Origin: Cereibacter azotoformans
GTDB lineage: Bacteria > Pseudomonadota > Alphaproteobacteria > Rhodobacterales > Rhodobacteraceae
Direction: 5' to 3'
Length of the DNA: 64,000 nt
Assembly (NCBI GenBank): GCA_017599285.1
Contig: JAGFXX010000001.1
Coordinates: 2,356,001 to 2,420,000 of the forward strand
In this document: positions 38,201 through 47,851 of the stretch, in pieces
Layout of the letters: the number at the start of each line of letters is the position of its first letter
Numbering within the stretch: the stretch's first letter is position 1
Made by a program: the position numbers and the translations under genes
The notes under the pieces: generated by a model
The model's input: only the letters and a program-made list of their open reading frames with translations
Told to the model about the DNA's origin: nothing
The model's database searches: none

Positions 38201-39562
38201 TCAGGCCTGCAGCAGGCGGCGCAGAAGCTGCAGGTCGTCCGCCAGTTGCGAGTCGGTGGCCATCAGCTCCTCGATCTTGCGCACGCCATGCATGATCGTG
38301 GTGTGGTCGCGGCCGCCGAAGCGTCGGCCGATCTCGGGCAGCGAGCGGGGCGTCAGGTGCTTGGCCAGATACATCGCCACCTGACGCGGGCGGGCGATGG
38401 TGCGCAGGCGCTTGGGGCCGATCATGTCGCTGAGGCGGATGTTGTAATGCTCGGCCACCTTGCGCTGGATCTCCTCGATCGTGACCTTCCGGTCGCTGGC
38501 TCGGAGAATGTCGGCCAGGCAGTCCTGCGCCAGATCCAGCGTGATCTCGCGCCCCACGAGGCTTGCGAAGGCAAAGAGGCGGGTGAGGGCGCCTTCCAGC
38601 ACGCGGACGTTGGTCGTGATGCGGTGGGCGAGGAACTCGAGCACGCCGTCGGCAATGACGAGGCCGCGATACTGTTCGCGGTAGAAGTCGGCCTTCTGCT
38701 GCAGGATGCCGAGGCGCAGCTCGTAGTCGGTCGGATGCAGGTCCACCACGAGGCCGCATTGCAGGCGGCTCTTGATCCGCTCCTCGAGATCCTTGATCTC
38801 GCCGGGCGCACGGTCGGCCGAGATCACGATCTGCTTGTTCTGATCGACCAGGGCGTTGAACGTGTGGAAGAATTCCTCCTGCGTCGAGTCCTTGCCGGCG
38901 ATGAACTGCACGTCATCCACCATGAGCACATCGACCGAGCGGAAGAGTTCCTTGAAGCCGAGGATCTCGCGCTCGCGCAGCGCCTGGACGAAGCGGTACA
39001 TGAACTGCTCGGCCGACAGATAGAGAACCCGCGCGCCCGGCTGGCGTTTCTGCAACTCGTGCGCGATGGCGTGCATGAGGTGCGTCTTGCCCAGCCCCAC
39101 GCCGCCATAGAGGAACAGCGGGTTGAAGGTGACGGGCCCCCCTTCGGCGACGCGGCGGGCGGCGGCGTGGGCAAGCTCGTTCGGCTTGCCGACGACGAAG
39201 CTGTCGAAGGTGAAGCGGGAATCCAGCGGGGCGCCGCGAAGATCCTCTTCGGCCGGTGCCGGGCGGGCCTTGGCGACGGGGGCCGCGGCCGTCCTGACCT
39301 CCTTCAGCGGCGGGCGCGGCGAGTTGGAGACGGCGAACTCCAGCCGCTCGACCGGCGAGCCGGCCTCGGTCAGGCGCAGGCGGATATGATCCGCGAAATT
39401 GCGCTGCACCCAATCGCCGAAGAAAAGTGTCGGGACTTCAAAGCGCGCCACGCCATCGTCGAGACCCATGAGCCGCAGAGGCTCGATCCAGGTCACAAAA
39501 TTGTTCCGGCCCACTCGCTTGAGCAGCCCTTCGCGCACTTGAACCCAAGTCTCATTCGTCAT
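38201..39562 (-). CDS. dnaA: Chromosomal replication initiator DnaA
   Basis: Predicted 453-residue initiator. Domain I begins ETWVQVREGLLKRVGRNN, then a Pro/Ala-rich linker at about 95-125. The AAA+ core has Walker A GGVGLGKTHLMHAI and Walker B VLMVDDVQFIAGK. Domain IV has the DnaA-box-binding signature GGRDHTTIMHG near the end. A start eight codons upstream (39586) is also possible. It is transcribed away from rpsT and followed by dnaN. Confidence 0.97.
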   Translation of the reverse strand: MTNETWVQVREGLLKRVGRNNFVTWIEPLRLMGLDDGVARFEVPTLFFGDWVQRNFADHIRLRLTEAGSPVERLEFAVSNSPRPPLKEVRTAAAPVAKARPAPAEEDLRGAPLDSRFTFDSFVVGKPNELAHAAARRVAEGGPVTFNPLFLYGGVGLGKTHLMHAIAHELQKRQPGARVLYLSAEQFMYRFVQALREREILGFKELFRSVDVLMVDDVQFIAGKDSTQEEFFHTFNALVDQNKQIVISADRAPGEIKDLEERIKSRLQCGLVVDLHPTDYELRLGILQQKADFYREQYRGLVIADGVLEFLAHRITTNVRVLEGALTRLFAFASLVGREITLDLAQDCLADILRASDRKVTIEEIQRKVAEHYNIRLSDMIGPKRLRTIARPRQVAMYLAKHLTPRSLPEIGRRFGGRDHTTIMHGVRKIEELMATDSQLADDLQLLRRLLQA

Positions 39563-39684
39563 TTCCTGTGCCCGTTCGCCGTTCATCGCCTGCGGCCTCG
39601 CCCGCGCCGACGCGCGGGGAGATCCTTGTTGTCGTTCTGCGAAGCAACGCAAATGGGGCGCCGGGATACGGCGCGCATGAGACC

Positions 39685-39714
39685 CCCCATCACCTGCGCT
39701 GGCAGGTGATGGGG
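39685..39714. repeat. 12-bp perfect inverted repeat in dnaA leader
   Basis: CCCCATCACCTG, loop CGCTGG, CAGGTGATGGGG, about 120 bases upstream of dnaA. No T-run follows in either direction, so it is more likely an operator or an RNA structural element than a terminator. Confidence 0.6.
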
Positions 39715-40049
39715 TCAATGGGACACCACGATGCAAGAGACGGGCATGCACCCGCTCCTCCGCAATCGCGGACCGTGCCGGATCGGCACAGAATGTTTTA
39801 CCCAAAGATCGCGGAGGATCATTCGTCTCGCCGCACGAGGCGGCAGTTGGCAGCAGACGCATGACAATCCGCGATCGGCCATGTCCCCCCAAGGACGTGT
39901 GAATCGCTGACATGACGCTAGCAAGCCGTGCCGAGCATCTGCAACCGAACTTCGCTGTTGACTAATCCTTTGTCGCAGCGAATCCCGAAGGCCGTCGCGA
40001 GGCGTGACATTCCCGCCAGACCGGCCTCTCGGGACGGGCCGGAAACGCA

Positions 40050-40074
40050 AAACGCGCCCCAGAGGGGCGCGTTT
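40050..40074 (-). terminator. rpsT terminator
   Basis: AAACGCGCCCC, loop of three, GGGGCGCGTTT: a perfect 11-bp stem. On the minus strand it ends in a TTTT run, 25 bases after the rpsT stop. Confidence 0.85.
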
Positions 40075-40098
40075 CAAGCCACTGCGATTGCAGCGAAA

Positions 40099-40377
40099 TC
40101 AGGCCGCGGCGGGAACCGACAGCACCTTCACGCGATGCGCGAGGCGCGACATCTTGCGGGCCACCGTGTTCTTGTGGAGGACACCCTTGGTGACACCCCG
40201 AGCCATCTCGGGCTGGGCGGTCTTGAGGGCGGCGGCGGCAGCCGCCGGATCACCCGAAGCGATCGCTTCCTCGACCTTGCGCAGGAAGGTGCGGATCCGC
40301 GACCGGCGGGCCTTGTTAACGGCGGCGCGGGCCTCGGCCTGGCGGGCACGCTTCTTGGACTGGGGCGAGTTGGCCAT
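40099..40377 (-). CDS. rpsT: 30S ribosomal protein S20
   Basis: Predicted 92-residue basic protein binding the 5' and 3' minor domains of 16S r[23 protein letters not shown] and the following [15 protein letters not shown] are diagnostic for S20, and the C-terminal half keeps [19 protein letters not shown]. Single-gene unit with its own promoter and terminator, next to dnaA as in many alphaproteobacteria. Confidence 0.97.
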
Positions 40378-40423
40378 GTATCAGGACTTCCGTCTCTACG
40401 TTCGATCTCTCATTGAAGCCGCG

Positions 40424-40452
40424 TCTTTACGGGCGACTCGTTTCCAAGTCAA
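40424..40452 (-). promoter_or_regulatory. rpsT promoter
   Basis: TTGACT, 17 bases, TAAAGA on the minus strand, with the -10 about 47 bases before the ATG. A near-consensus sigma-70 promoter, as expected for a ribosomal protein gene. Confidence 0.75.
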
Positions 40453-40487
40453 CCCGTAGGCGTCGATTCCCGCCGCGGCCCGGCGAA

Positions 40488-41264
40488 TTACTTGTCGCGG
40501 AACTGCGGCGTGCGCTTTTCCAGGAAGGCCGCCATGCCCTCCTTCTGGTCCTCGGTGGCGAACAGCGCGTGAAACAGCCGCCGTTCGAACAGCACGCCCT
40601 CGCGGAGCGTGGTCTCGTAGCTGCGGTTGACCGCCTCCTTCACCGCCATCGCCGTCAGGAGCGACTTGCCGGAGATCTTGGCCGCGGCCTTCATCACCTC
40701 TTCCATCAGGTTCTTGGCCGGCACGACCCGGCTGACCAGACCGCACCGCTCGGCCTCGGCCGCATCCATGAAGCGCCCGGTGAGATGCATGTCCATCGAC
40801 TTGGACTTGCCCACGAACCGCGTGAGCCGCTGGGTTCCGCCGAGGCCGGCCACCACCCCGAGGTTGATCTCGGGCTGGCCGAACTTGGCCGTATCGGCCG
40901 CGATGATGAAGTCGCACATCATGGCCAGCTCGCACCCGCCGCCGAGCGCATAGCCGGCGACCGCCGCGATGATCGGCTTGCGGACGCGCAGCATCGCCTC
41001 GGAGTCCGAGGTGAAGAAGTCGCTGCCGAACACGTCCACGAAGCTCTGCCCGGCCATTTCCTTGATGTCGGCGCCGGCCGCAAAGGCCTCGTCCGAGCCG
41101 GTGATCACGATGCAGCGCACCTTGTCGTTGCGGTCGGCCGCGGCGAGCGCCTCGGCCAGCTCGGACATCATCTTGCTGTTGAGCGCATTGAGCGCGTCCG
41201 GGCGGTTGAGCCGGATCAGCGCCACATAATCCTCGATCTCGACGATCAGGGTCTCGTAGGCCAT
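40488..41264 (-). CDS. Enoyl-CoA hydratase
   Basis: Predicted 258-residue crotonase-fold enzyme hydrating trans-2-enoyl-CoA in beta-oxidation. The oxyanion-hole motifs are AAGADIKEM and [16 protein letters not shown]; the first catalytic Glu is in GQPEINLG. At the position of the second catalytic Glu this protein has Asp (SMDMHLTG), a conservative change also seen in some bacterial homologues. Likely short-chain specific, but the substrate is inferred. No other fatty-acid gene is adjacent. Confidence 0.9.
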   Translation of the reverse strand: MAYETLIVEIEDYVALIRLNRPDALNALNSKMMSELAEALAAADRNDKVRCIVITGSDEAFAAGADIKEMAGQSFVDVFGSDFFTSDSEAMLRVRKPIIAAVAGYALGGGCELAMMCDFIIAADTAKFGQPEINLGVVAGLGGTQRLTRFVGKSKSMDMHLTGRFMDAAEAERCGLVSRVVPAKNLMEEVMKAAAKISGKSLLTAMAVKEAVNRSYETTLREGVLFERRLFHALFATEDQKEGMAAFLEKRTPQFRDK

Positions 41265-41324
41265 TCGGGTTCCCTCGTCATGGCAATTCCGCGAAGGTCT
41301 AGCAGCCCGGCGGCAGGGATCAAG

Positions 41325-42176
41325 TCATCTCTGGCACTCGGGGCAGTGGAACGAGGATCGCCCCGACTGCACGATCCGCCCCACGAGGCCGCGGCAGCCC
41401 GGCGTGACGCAGGGCTGGCCCTCGCGTCCATAGACCCGGAAGGTGTGCTGGAAATAGCCGAGTTCGCCATCGGCCTGACGGTAGTCGCGCAGCGATGAGC
41501 CGCCCGCCGCGATCGCCTCGGACAGCACCTCGCGGATGATGGGAACGAGACCGGCGGCCCGGGCTTCGCCGAGGCTGCCGGCAAGCCGGACGGGCGCCAG
41601 ACCTGCGCGAAACAGCACCTCGCAGACATAGATGTTGCCCAGACCGGCCACGATCCTCTGATCGAGAAGCGCAGCCTTGACCGGCGTCCGCCGCCCCGCC
41701 AGCCGGGCCGCGAGATAGGCGCCGTCGAAGGCGTTGCCGAGCGGCTCGGGCCCCAGCAAGGCCAGGAGCGGGTGGGCATCGGCCGCCTCCGTCGGCACCA
41801 GATCCATGGCGCCGAACCGTCGGGCGTCGTTGAAGGTGACGCGCGCGCCCCCCTCCATCTCGAGCACGACATGATCGTGCCGCGCGGGGGCGGGATGGTC
41901 ATGGACGAAGTCGCCGACCCGCGCCCCCGACACGAGCATCCGCCCCGACATGCCGAGATGGATCAGGAGCGACTCGCCCCCCGACAGATCCGCAAGGATG
42001 TATTTCGACCGCCGGCGGAGGCGCAGGACCCGCTGGCCGGTCAACCTCTCGGCCATGCGTGGAGGCAGCGGCCAGCGCAGATCAGGGCGGTTCACCCGCG
42101 CCTCGACGATCAGCCGGCCAGCCATCGCGGGCTCGAGCCCCCGGCGCACGGTTTCGACCTCTGGAAGCTCGGGCAT
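41325..42176 (-). CDS. mutM: Formamidopyrimidine-DNA glycosylase
   Basis: Predicted 283-residue base-excision enzyme removing 8-oxoguanine. The N-terminal [14 protein letters not shown] supplies Pro2 and Glu3 of the active site. The beta-sheet Lys is in [19 protein letters not shown], and the C-terminal zinc finger shows CVTPGC and HCPECQ. The start is fixed by the need for the processed Pro N-terminus. Divergent from ubiE. Confidence 0.96.
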   Translation of the reverse strand: MPELPEVETVRRGLEPAMAGRLIVEARVNRPDLRWPLPPRMAERLTGQRVLRLRRRSKYILADLSGGESLLIHLGMSGRMLVSGARVGDFVHDHPAPARHDHVVLEMEGGARVTFNDARRFGAMDLVPTEAADAHPLLALLGPEPLGNAFDGAYLAARLAGRRTPVKAALLDQRIVAGLGNIYVCEVLFRAGLAPVRLAGSLGEARAAGLVPIIREVLSEAIAAGGSSLRDYRQADGELGYFQHTFRVYGREGQPCVTPGCRGLVGRIVQSGRSSFHCPECQR

Positions 42177-42269
42177 CGGCCACTCCGCGACAGATGGCAG
42201 CAAGGGGGTCCATTGCAGCCCCCGCGCCCGGCCCTATAAAGAGGGCGCAGCAGAGGACGGCAAGAGCCC

Positions 42270-43022
42270 ATGAACGACGAAACTTCCAACACGACGCATT
42301 TCGGCTTCCGCACCGTGCCGGAAGGCGAGAAGGCCGGGATGGTTCATGGGGTCTTCACCCGCGTGGCCTCGAAATACGACATCATGAACGACCTGATGTC
42401 CGGCGGCATCCATCGGCTCTGGAAGGACGCCATGATGGACTGGCTCGCGCCGCGGCCGGGGCAGAAACTTCTCGATGTGGCGGGGGGCACGGGCGACATC
42501 TCGTTCCGCTTCCTCAAGCGGGCTCCGGGAGCCCATGCGACCGTCTGCGACATGACCGAGTCGATGCTGGTCGAGGGCCGCCAGCGCGCCGACGCCGCGC
42601 AGATGGCCGACCGGCTCGACTGGGTGGTGGGCGATGCGATGGCGCTGCCCTTCGCCTCGAACACCTTCGACGTCTATACGATCAGCTTCGGCATCCGCAA
42701 CGTGACCCGCGTTCAGGACGCGCTGAACGAAGCCTTCCGCGTGCTGAAGCCCGGCGGGCGGCTCATGGTGCTGGAGTTCAGCCAGTTGCCCAACCCGGCG
42801 ATGCAGTGGGCCTACGACCGCTATTCCTTCAACGTGATCCCGGTCATGGGGCAGATCGTGGCGAACGACCGCGACAGCTATCAATATCTTGTGGAGTCCA
42901 TCCGCAAGTTCCCGGATCAGGAGACATTCGCGGGGATGATTCGCAAGGCGGGCTTCGGGCTGGTGAAATACCGCAACCTCTCGATGGGCATCGCCGCGCT
43001 GCATTCCGGCTGGAAGATCTGA
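42270..43022 (+). CDS. ubiE: Ubiquinone C-methyltransferase
   Basis: Predicted 250-residue SAM-dependent methyltransferase acting on demethoxy-quinol intermediates. [19 protein letters not shown] near the N-terminus and [16 protein letters not shown] (SAM loop), plus [17 protein letters not shown], are the UbiE/COQ5 signatures. One base separates the stop from ubiB, so the two form an operon. Confidence 0.96.
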
Positions 43023-43023
43023 C

Positions 43024-44553
43024 TTGAAGGGGCCCCACAACATCTGGCGGCTGGTGCGCACCGCCGCCACCATGGAGCGCACGGGCGCCATCGGTGCCAT
43101 ACTCGAGGCCATGGATGCTCCGGCGAACCTGAGGGTGGTGGCGCGCGTTCTCGGCTGGCCCTTCGCATGGCTCGGCCTGCCCGGCGACCCGGCGCTGCCG
43201 CCGGCCACCCGCGCGCTGACGGCCCTCGGCCCGGCCTATATCAAGTTCGGCCAGATCCTCTCGACCCGCCCCGACGTGGTGGGCCCCGAGATGGCGCTGC
43301 AACTCCAGTATCTGCAGGACAAGCTGCCACCCTTCCCGATCGATGTCGCCAAGGCGCTGATCGAGGAGGAACTGCACGTTCCGGTCGATCAGGTCTTCTC
43401 GGAATTCTCCGAACCCGTTGCGGCCGCCTCGATCGCGCAGGTCCACCGCGCCCGTCTGGCCGATACCGGGGTCGAGGTGGCGGTGAAAGTGCTGCGCCCC
43501 GGCATCGAGCGCGCCTTCCGCACCGACATCGACGCCTTCTACCTGGCCGCGCGGATCATCGAGATCCTCTCGCCCTCCTCGCGCCGGCTGCGCCCCACCG
43601 AAGTGATCCGCCACTTCGAGGGCGTGGTGAACGGCGAGCTGGACCTCCGGCTCGAATCGGCCTCCGCCGGGGAATTCGCCGCCAACACCGAGAAGGACGC
43701 CGGTTTTCAGGTGCCGAAGCCGGTCTGGAACCTGTCGGCCCGGCAGGTGATGACCATCGGCTGGGCCGAGGGCATCTCGCTGGCCGACAATGTGGCGCTC
43801 GACGCGGCAGGCCACGACCGGACGGCGCTCGGCACACGGGTGCTTGCGCTCTTCCTCAGCCACGCGCTGCGCGACGGCTTCTTCCACGCCGACATGCACC
43901 AGGGCAACATGAAGGTCGCCGCCAATGGCGACATCATCGCCTATGACTTCGGGATCATGGGGCGGCTCGACGAATACACCCGCCGGGTCTACGCCGAGAT
44001 CCTCTTCGGCTTCATCCAGCGCGACTACCGCCGGGTGGCCGAGGTCCATTTCGAGGCGGGATATGTCCCGGCCGACCGCGACATCGACGAATTCGCCCGC
44101 GCCCTTCGCGCGGTGGGAGAGCCGATCTTCGGCATGGAGGCCTCGCGGATCTCGATGGGTCGGCTGCTCGCCTACCTGTTCGAGGTGACCGAACGTTTCG
44201 GCATGGAGACCAGGACGGAGCTGATCCTGTTGCAGCGGACGATGGTCGTGGTCGAAGGCGTGGCCCGTTCGCTGGACCCGCACATCAACATCTGGCAAGT
44301 CGCCCGCCCCATTGTCGAGGATTACATCCGAGACAACGTCGGCCCGCGTGCGGTGGCGCGTGATCTGGTGCGGACGGCGCGGATTCTGGGCCGGTTCGGC
44401 CCCCGCCTGCCGCGCCTTGTCGAGGCCCAGCTGATCCGGCAGGGCCATTCCGAGATCGAAGAGCCCCCGCGGCGCGAGACGCATCCCCTCATCTGGATGC
44501 TCGCCGGAGCCGGGCTGACCACAGCCGGCGTCTGGATTGGCAGCCTGCTATGA
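43024..44553 (+). CDS. ubiB: UbiB family kinase-like protein (ubiquinone biosynthesis)
   Basis: Predicted 509-residue atypical ABC1/ADCK-like ATPase that supports ubiquinone biosynthesis at the membrane. KFGQILSTRPD is the KxGQ motif and AAASIAQVHRARL the Ala-rich loop; DFGIMGRL is the metal site. The C-terminus has a hydrophobic pair (WMLAGAGLTTAGVWIGSLL). The TTG at 43024 is taken as start because the family's PHNIWRLxRT motif follows it at once; the first ATG (43072) would remove that motif. Its 3' end overlaps flgD by six bases. Confidence 0.93.
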   Translation: MKGPHNIWRLVRTAATMERTGAIGAILEAMDAPANLRVVARVLGWPFAWLGLPGDPALPPATRALTALGPAYIKFGQILSTRPDVVGPEMALQLQYLQDKLPPFPIDVAKALIEEELHVPVDQVFSEFSEPVAAASIAQVHRARLADTGVEVAVKVLRPGIERAFRTDIDAFYLAARIIEILSPSSRRLRPTEVIRHFEGVVNGELDLRLESASAGEFAANTEKDAGFQVPKPVWNLSARQVMTIGWAEGISLADNVALDAAGHDRTALGTRVLALFLSHALRDGFFHADMHQGNMKVAANGDIIAYDFGIMGRLDEYTRRVYAEILFGFIQRDYRRVAEVHFEAGYVPADRDIDEFARALRAVGEPIFGMEASRISMGRLLAYLFEVTERFGMETRTELILLQRTMVVVEGVARSLDPHINIWQVARPIVEDYIRDNVGPRAVARDLVRTARILGRFGPRLPRLVEAQLIRQGHSEIEEPPRRETHPLIWMLAGAGLTTAGVWIGSLL

Positions 44554-45204
44554 GCGCGAAACGTCACGAAGCGCGGTGACGGAGGAAGCCGGAACCTCGA
44601 TCCCTCCGCGCAGGACCAGCAGCGTGCCTTCGCTGCCACTGCGGGCCTCGACGATGCCGGCATAGACCTTGGCCGGCGCGGTGGCGAGCAGCCTGTCCTT
44701 CAGGTAGCTCTCCAGCGAAAAGCTGTAGGCGCCTTCGGGCAGCGGCTCGCCCGCCGCATCCGTGCCGGCCCATTCGAGGTGCCCCGCGCCGGCCGCAACC
44801 GTCTCCTGCGAGACGATCGTTCCATCCGCGCTCCGCACGATGAGCTTCATGCTGTCGGCCCCGGCCGCAGGCTCCGGCGCAATGGTGACGGGCGCGCCGT
44901 CGAACCAGGCCGCCGCCTCGACCCTCGCCTCGCGGCCGATCCAGCCCGCAAGCTCCGACAGCCCCATGGCGCCGAAGGATCCGCTCATGCCCGTGAGGAT
45001 CTGGTTCGTGCGCACCTGCTGCTCCACCCCCGAGAAGGTGGCAAGCTGCATGGCGAAGTCATCCGATTCCATCGGATTCAGCGGGTCCTGATTCTGCAGC
45101 TGCGTGGTCAGCATCCGCAGGAACGTCTCATAGTCCGAAGTCGTGGAACGGCCGCTCGCCGGGGCGGAACCGGCGGTCGGGGAGGGGGCGCTGCTGACTT
45201 CCAT
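44548..45204 (-). CDS. flgD: Flagellar hook-capping protein FlgD
   Basis: Predicted 218-residue scaffold that caps the growing hook. The N-terminal LRMLTTQLQNQDPLNPMESD and FAMQLATFSGVEQQVRTNQ are the FlgD export/capping signature. The C-terminal half carries the Tudor/FnIII-like fold with EWAGTDAAGEPLPEG. Eight bases after fliK in a minus-strand operon, as the capping protein and ruler act together in hook assembly. Confidence 0.93.
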   Translation of the reverse strand: MEVSSAPSPTAGSAPASGRSTTSDYETFLRMLTTQLQNQDPLNPMESDDFAMQLATFSGVEQQVRTNQILTGMSGSFGAMGLSELAGWIGREARVEAAAWFDGAPVTIAPEPAAGADSMKLIVRSADGTIVSQETVAAGAGHLEWAGTDAAGEPLPEGAYSFSLESYLKDRLLATAPAKVYAGIVEARSGSEGTLLVLRGGIEVPASSVTALRDVSRS

Positions 45205-45212
45205 GTAAACTC

Positions 45213-47465
45213 CTATATGCGCCGGTCGAGGCCGGATGTCGGCCGGGCCGTTGCGGGGACGGCGGGTTGCAGTTCGGCGACTTCGCCCCCCGAGCCGTCC
45301 GGCCGACGGGGCGAAGGCCGTCCCTCGCGGCTGCCGAAACTGAGCGATGCGCCAGAGAAGCCGGCCTGCCTGAACTCGGCGCCCAGCTGGTCGGCGTGGC
45401 GGCGTATCATGTCGAGCGTGTCGGCCCGATCCGCCTGCACGAGCACCCGAAGGTGATCGCCTTCCTGCGCCATCGTCATCCTGATCTGCCCGATGTCGTC
45501 AGGCTGCAGCACGATCTCGACGGCGTCCTCTCCGGCCGGGGCAGCGGAGGCACCGGGCACGGGCAGATGAGGCGGAGGCGCCTGACCGCGCGCGGGCTCG
45601 GCGGCGGGCCGGGGCTCGGCTCCAGCGGGAGATCCCGTCGGTGCAGGTCCCGGCAGCCGCTCCGCTTCGGGCACGACGTCGGGGAGGGCCGCTGCGCCAG
45701 TTGCAACCGGGCTCGCATCCGGCCGGTCCGGAGACACGAGCATCCGCTCGGCCGACGGTTCCTGTGCGGGACGATCGAGGTGCGGATCGATGCGCCTGTC
45801 CGACACCGCCGTGTCCGGCCGTACGCCGGGAATCTCTGCCGCTTCCGTCCGGCGCGGAATCTGATGATGTTCAACGGATCCGGCCACCGCTGGGGGAGAG
45901 CCCCCTCTGTCGCAGGCTGAGGCACCCGCGGCATGGACCTCCACCCGAGTGGCTTGCGGCGGAGCCCACCGACGCGGGCCATCAGCGGTCGAAGTCCTTT
46001 CATGCCCAACCCATCTCGGCGCCATCTCCGGCAGGGCCGCATCCTCCGCAGCCATCGCGCTCGGAGCCCGGTGTTTCGCCGTGAGATCCGTACGCCACCC
46101 CAGCTCCCCGGCAGCATCATGCACAGCTGGCTTGATTTCAACCATCGCATGTTCATCTGAAGCCCCCTCGAGTGCTGCCAGTGGGCTCGTCTCGGCCCCG
46201 GACTTCGGCGCCTCTACCCGCATGTCACGCCCCCTCAACCGCCGCTCACCCGGAGGGACAGGGTCCCCTACACCTTGCGTGAGCGCCGGAGCGTCACCGG
46301 GATCTGCGGAGGCCGCGTTGGCCGCTGACGACCGTGGTGGAGACTCGCCCCGTGCCGTTCTCGCCTCATGAGAACTGGAGGCACCGGCAAGCTCCGCCGC
46401 CATTGGCACGGCATGCGGCTGGGGCAGAGCACGAGCCAGGCCGCGTTCAGCCGGGACTGCGGAAGGTTGCCTGGGCGAACTGGCGTCAGCCCCGATGGGC
46501 TCTCGCCGAATGATCAAGTCAGCCGGAGAAATCCGCGGCTCAATTCCCTCGACAGGGATGGTCAGACCCGCGCCCACTGAAGAAGGCCCGCCTGCCGCGA
46601 CAGAGGGAAAGCGGGCCACCAACCCCTCTGGTGCAGAAGCCGTGCGGTCAGACCCAGGGTGGAGACCACCCGTCGAGCCTTCGAGCGGGTCAATGGCGCT
46701 CGGCAGCGGTTCTCCGCACCCGTCGGCACCAGCCTTGCCCAGCCCCTTCAGGGCGTTCGAGCCATCCTGAGGAGGCCGCGACTCACGTTCCCCAGCGGAC
46801 GGCATGGCTGCGGCGCTTCGCATCGCGAGACCTTGGGCTGCGGGCTCCTGGGCGGTCGTCGCTTGCGGCGAGATGTCGGGAAGGACGTCTGGATGCGCAT
46901 GCAGCCCGGACCGCGGGGGTTCCCTTTCCCCGGCGGCGTGAGGGCGTGCATGGGCCGACAAGCCGGCGCCTTGTGGGAGGACACCCCTGATCCAACCTTC
47001 CTGCGGCGCAGCCCGGGGCACAAGCGGGACACGATCCTGCCGAAGTTCAGCGCTTTCGTGTGAGGCTGCGGGCTTCGCCACGGACATTGACGTGGCGGAT
47101 CGGGCCGGGGCAAGGACCATGGGTGGCACAAGACCGCCCGGGGCCGGTTCACCCGCCACCCCGAGATCCCAGGCCAAAGTCTCGTGAGGTTCCTCTCGCG
47201 TCCGCGGTGCGCCGGAACGATCCGGCGAAGAGGCCGACGCGCCGCCGATTGCTCCGGCATCGGCTTCGCTTTCCGGCCGGGGGACGTTGCCCTCGACCGC
47301 TTCAACCGCACCGACAGGCAGCGCAAGCGCCCCCCCATCAGGGGCGAGCCCATCACAAGGCCCCCCCACAAGCGCCGCGAACACATCGCCCCTCTCCCGA
47401 TCCACTGCCACCTTGGGCGGGGTTTCGAGACCATGAACCACCTGCGGGATTGAACCGATTTCCAC
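45213..47465 (-). CDS. fliK: Flagellar hook-length control protein FliK
   Basis: Predicted 750-residue export-gate ruler. Only the last ~110 residues look folded: the Flg_hook domain with VEIVLQPDDIGQIRMTMAQE and LRVLVQADRADTLDMIRRH. The rest is Pro/Ala/Ser/Glu-rich and probably disordered, consistent with a molecular ruler, and long compared with E. coli FliK (about 375). GTG start with AGAAGG upstream. The low-complexity part gives several false frames in other readings. Confidence 0.85.
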   Translation of the reverse strand: MEIGSIPQVVHGLETPPKVAVDRERGDVFAALVGGPCDGLAPDGGALALPVGAVEAVEGNVPRPESEADAGAIGGASASSPDRSGAPRTREEPHETLAWDLGVAGEPAPGGLVPPMVLAPARSATSMSVAKPAASHESAELRQDRVPLVPRAAPQEGWIRGVLPQGAGLSAHARPHAAGEREPPRSGLHAHPDVLPDISPQATTAQEPAAQGLAMRSAAAMPSAGERESRPPQDGSNALKGLGKAGADGCGEPLPSAIDPLEGSTGGLHPGSDRTASAPEGLVARFPSVAAGGPSSVGAGLTIPVEGIEPRISPADLIIRREPIGADASSPRQPSAVPAERGLARALPQPHAVPMAAELAGASSSHEARTARGESPPRSSAANAASADPGDAPALTQGVGDPVPPGERRLRGRDMRVEAPKSGAETSPLAALEGASDEHAMVEIKPAVHDAAGELGWRTDLTAKHRAPSAMAAEDAALPEMAPRWVGHERTSTADGPRRWAPPQATRVEVHAAGASACDRGGSPPAVAGSVEHHQIPRRTEAAEIPGVRPDTAVSDRRIDPHLDRPAQEPSAERMLVSPDRPDASPVATGAAALPDVVPEAERLPGPAPTGSPAGAEPRPAAEPARGQAPPPHLPVPGASAAPAGEDAVEIVLQPDDIGQIRMTMAQEGDHLRVLVQADRADTLDMIRRHADQLGAEFRQAGFSGASLSFGSREGRPSPRRPDGSGGEVAELQPAVPATARPTSGLDRRI

Positions 47466-47572
47466 TGTCCGGACCTTCTGTCGCCTGATTCCCGTTTTTG
47501 CAGGAAGGAATTACCGAACATTTACTCATCCCGGGCAGGATCCGATAAATGAGGAACAAAAGGAGCATGTGC
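47466..47572. promoter_or_regulatory. Divergent fliK/flgJ control region with CtrA-like site
   Basis: 107 bases between the fliK and flgJ starts. TTACCGAACATTTAC (47511-47525) has two TTAC half-sites seven bases apart, the spacing of the CtrA consensus TTAA-N7-TTAA. Fla2 genes in this group are known to depend on CckA/CtrA. The site itself is a one-mismatch-per-half guess. Confidence 0.35.
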
Positions 47573-47851
47573 ATGTCGATCGCGATCCCTCCCGCTATCG
47601 GAGAGGCCCCGCATCCGCGGCAGATCCTTCGCCAGAAGGCAGAGGAACTGGAATCCGCATTCCTGTCAGAGATGCTCGGGCACACCGGGCTCGGCGCTTT
47701 GTCCGCCTCCTTCGGAGGAGGATGCGGCGAAGAGCAGTTCGGCTCCTTTCTGCGCAGGGAGCAGGCCACGGCCATGGTGCGCGCGGGCGGCATCGGGCTG
47801 GCGGAGCATTTCCACCGATCGCTGACAAGAGGGATGGACGATGCGCTCTGA
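47573..47851 (+). CDS. flgJ: Single-domain FlgJ-type rod-binding protein
   Basis: Predicted 92-residue protein. QKAEELESAFLSEMLGHTG and the later EEQFGSFLRREQATAMVRAGG fit the FlgJ rod-binding domain, while the muramidase domain of enteric FlgJ is absent. ATG at 47573 has AAAAGGAG seven bases upstream; two earlier ATGs are worse placed. A separate lytic transglycosylase gene near 61.3 kb may supply the missing activity. Confidence 0.8.
   Translation: MSIAIPPAIGEAPHPRQILRQKAEELESAFLSEMLGHTGLGALSASFGGGCGEEQFGSFLRREQATAMVRAGGIGLAEHFHRSLTRGMDDAL

Larger units (their letters stand above)
39563..40098. other. Long dnaA-rpsT intergenic region
   Basis: About 460 bases of non-coding sequence before the rpsT terminator. 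It contains a 12-bp perfect inverted repeat (39685-39714) and two GATCGCGG blocks near 39808 and 39872, but no clear TTATNCACA-type DnaA boxes and no AT-rich unwinding tract were seen. It likely holds the dnaA promoter and leader. It cannot be called oriC from this reading. Confidence 0.5.

Noticed and set aside
39563..40098. dnaA-rpsT gap as oriC
   Set aside because: No clear DnaA-box cluster or AT-rich unwinding element was seen; being next to dnaA is not enough in alphaproteobacteria, where the origin is often elsewhere.
45949..46770. Several plus-strand frames across fliK as separate genes
   Set aside because: They come from the low-complexity, Pro/Arg-rich antisense of the disordered fliK region and lack ribosome-binding sites.
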